Origin: Channa striata
Taxonomy: Eukaryota > Chordata > Actinopteri > Anabantiformes > Channidae
Direction: 5' to 3'
Length of the DNA stretch: 64,000 nt
Assembly: GCA_033026295.1 (NCBI GenBank)
Contig: CM065182.1
Location: 558,001-622,000, forward strand
The notes below the pieces were generated by a model, which saw nothing but the letters and a program-made list of their open reading frames with translations, did not search any database and had not been told where the DNA came from. Shown piece after piece: positions 61,546 to 64,000 of the stretch (its first letter is position 1; each line of letters begins with the position of its first letter). The translations under genes were made by a program, and so were the position numbers.

Positions 61546-64000
61546 TTACATTTCATGAAACGACATAGGAACTCCAGACAATATCTGGAGAATCAGGTCA
61601 ACAATCAGCAGGAGATTATCATGGAAATTTATGGTGACAGTTCATGTATAAAGCAGTTTCAGTCTCTCGCAAGTTGAACATTTAAATCCACGAGGTTTCT
61701 ACAAACACACATCGTCAGGACAAAAGTCTGCAGACAGGGACTGAACAGGGATCTGAACATCTCACCCACACTCAGAGGAAAAAAATCTTTTTCTGGGATC
61801 CAGTTTAACAGTAACAGGTCTTAAATTATCCTGTTATCAAGTTTGAAATCAAAGACACTAAATGTAAAAACTTGACGCCTTCAGAGTAATAAACAGTGAC
61901 ACGTCTTTATTTCTGTGAACCGTTCTGTGAACGGGGACAAAGTGACTATGTCCACATTGTGAGTAGCAACGGCTGTGTCTCATTTTTGGGTAAACAGTGG
62001 CTAATGAGAGCGGAGCTGCTCCATCTCTGCCTCTTTACCACCATAAAGTTTATTGGGGGGTGAAGCAGTAAAAATGGCCTCACCACAGAGACGCAGACAT
62101 GTTTGCTGAAGAGGCGGGATGAGCTCAGATAGCCGTGATGGACGATGGCCAGGAGGACTCACTGATGGAGTTTGGACGTGGAGAAACAAACAGTGGACTC
62201 CATGCTGTGGACGTGTTTAAAATGATCAGGTTTTATGCACCTCCAGTTTCATAAAAGAAAGCGTATGTTTTCAAAACATCTGTGTCCTTTAAAATAAATT
62301 CAAACTTTAAAATAAATAAAAAGAAATCATCAATTTCCTGCACAGATGAAGAACAAATCCGCAAACGCCAAAAAGCCGACCTTACATAGCCTGTGCTGAT
62401 TTGGAGCGTGGTTTGTGCAATTCAGAAGTAAACGTGTTCGCTAACTGTATGGAACGCATGTCTCCGAGAAGGACATTCTGTTGTCAATCAGGGGTAATGA
62501 TGCCCGAGTCTGCCCCCTTGTGGGGAACCTTAGAATCCTCCGGACACGTACAAACTTCGCACTGAAGTGTGTGAACATTGATGCTGATGATGCTGCTGCT
62601 GTTGTCTACATGTACACATCCTCACAGAGAAGAGAAGGGAAGAAAATTAATTATCCGACACGTACAGGGTCTTTTTCCGTGAGTCCGCTGATGAGCGTGC
62701 GACAAAACTCGCTCGCGATCATCCAAAGTCTGGGAGGGTTTGAAGCGGGGACCAAACATCTGCTGACACTTTGATTTATTTTGCTCGTGAATTGAGTAAA
62801 TATAGATGCACCACTTTCCTTTAACTTGAATGGAACAAGCTTTTGTTGAGAGACTTTGTCGTAGTCTGTAAAACACACATCGCCAGGTAAGACGAGCCTA
62901 GTTTTTGTTAGGGGAACAACGTCCTGAGTGCAGAGTTTGTCATATTAGTGACTGATGAAACTGTTGAATTATAAATGATAAATTAAAAAGAAATTTTTTG
63001 GTCAATAGATTGACTATGAAATAATCCCTGCAGCCTTATAAATAAAGCAGGGAAAAGCATTTTTGCAAGACTGAGGACATATTAAACATGCGAAAATGAA
63101 AGCGTACGTTTTTATGAGTGCAGGCATGTGGCTCTGCTGTGTTTATGGATGGCAACAGTGTTAATGAAGAACAACATCCTCCCGTTATCACCGGGGTCAA
63201 ACGTTCAGCTGGAAGCCACTCGGTGCCCCGTTCAGGGCCGGATGTCAACTGATTAGCTTCGTATTCATGCTACAATCTTCCTCTGTGTCGTCACCTTTGC
63301 TGGAGATCGTTTCAAATTACCCCAAAGTGTTACCTGCTTCGTGGGTATCGACCAGTTATTGCTCAGTTCTTATTCGTGTCTGTCCTTATCAGTATCAAAA
63401 ATCAGCCGGGGTGTGTTTAAGATAAACTCCTGCAAACACCTGTGATACGTGACGACATGTCATGTGTGGCGGCCATTTCAGGACAAACACTGCATTGGCC
63501 CCAAACAAAATGGCTGACAGCAAAACACAGCAGGGGCGACCTTGGATTAACTAACTAAGCTTCGGCTCTGACCGGGTGCTGCCGTCCAAATGAGCCATAC
63601 ACCCACGTCGAAACGAAGCTTCGGCTGCGATGCATGAAAATGCATTTGTGGCCAATCAGAGATGTTTACTCCATCATTTCTGTCCACGGAGCCAATAATC
63701 GGAGCAAATAAATGGGAAAGACAACAAAGTCAGCAAATAACTCTCACCTCCTGCCGGCGTCCATAAATGCTGAGGGAATCGTCTCTCGCAGCAGCTCATT
63801 CAGACTTATACAGCTGCGTGTTTATGGGCCATTTTACCATAAACTTTCATTTACAATATACTTACTGCCCCTAATACGCCCCTGTATTGGCCACATTGAT
63901 TATGGATAAACAGTGGAGTTGTAAAGGAGTAGTGCTGGAATGGCAGGACACCGTAAAGAGCAGATAATACTGAAGACATGACGGGGACTACCGGTGTTCC
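61546..64000. other. non-coding stretch to the window end
   Basis: No recognisable gene or repeat. The short frames at 62,481-62,774 and 63,712-63,909 lack any support. Confidence 0.55.

Overview
The window comes from a ray-finned (teleost) fish, probably a percomorph. The evidence is the long CA/GT microsatellites, teleost-type dispersed repeats (one family beginning with TTCAATTCAACTTTATTTA is present at least four times), decayed fish LINE fragments, intron-containing genes, and replication-dependent histone genes with metazoan 3' stem-loops. No bacterial, phage or CRISPR features are present. The species cannot be named from the sequence alone.

Layout. Positions 1 to about 38,900 hold no protein-coding gene I can support. 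This stretch is non-coding or possibly intronic DNA with microsatellites, a degenerate minisatellite, local duplications, dispersed repeats, one LINE remnant, and a few candidate regulatory motifs: RFX-type X-boxes, a homeodomain-site-rich AT segment near 14.1-14.6 kb, and a long perfect inverted repeat at 18.8 kb. From 39.2 to about 42.85 kb on the minus strand lies the most unusual gene. It has one large coding exon for about 900 residues, probably a 5' exon in a CpG-rich promoter, and five copies of a roughly 60-residue module in two alternating subtypes (A-B-A-B-A). I do not recognise the module.

From 44.1 to 47.3 kb there is a compact run of three intronless histone genes on the plus strand: linker H1, H3 (H3.2-type) and H2A. 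Each has its own promoter and a perfect 6-bp-stem, 4-nt-loop histone 3' processing hairpin. H2B and H4 are not in the window.

From 53.3 to 58.6 kb lies a three-exon caudal-type ParaHox gene, best assigned to cdx1, on the plus strand. It is preceded by an AT-rich block and a 20-bp-unit purine minisatellite. Exon 1 carries a poly-alanine tract followed by an apparent one-base frameshift, either a GC-rich sequencing error or a real lesion. The last 5.4 kb is non-coding apart from a LINE reverse-transcriptase remnant near 61.1-61.5 kb.

How the genes relate. The three histones are a co-expressed S-phase set. The modular protein has basic, nuclear-localisation-like patches, so a nuclear role is plausible but not shown. 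cdx1 is a posterior and intestinal patterning transcription factor. The sequence gives no sign that the three loci act together; they are simply neighbours.
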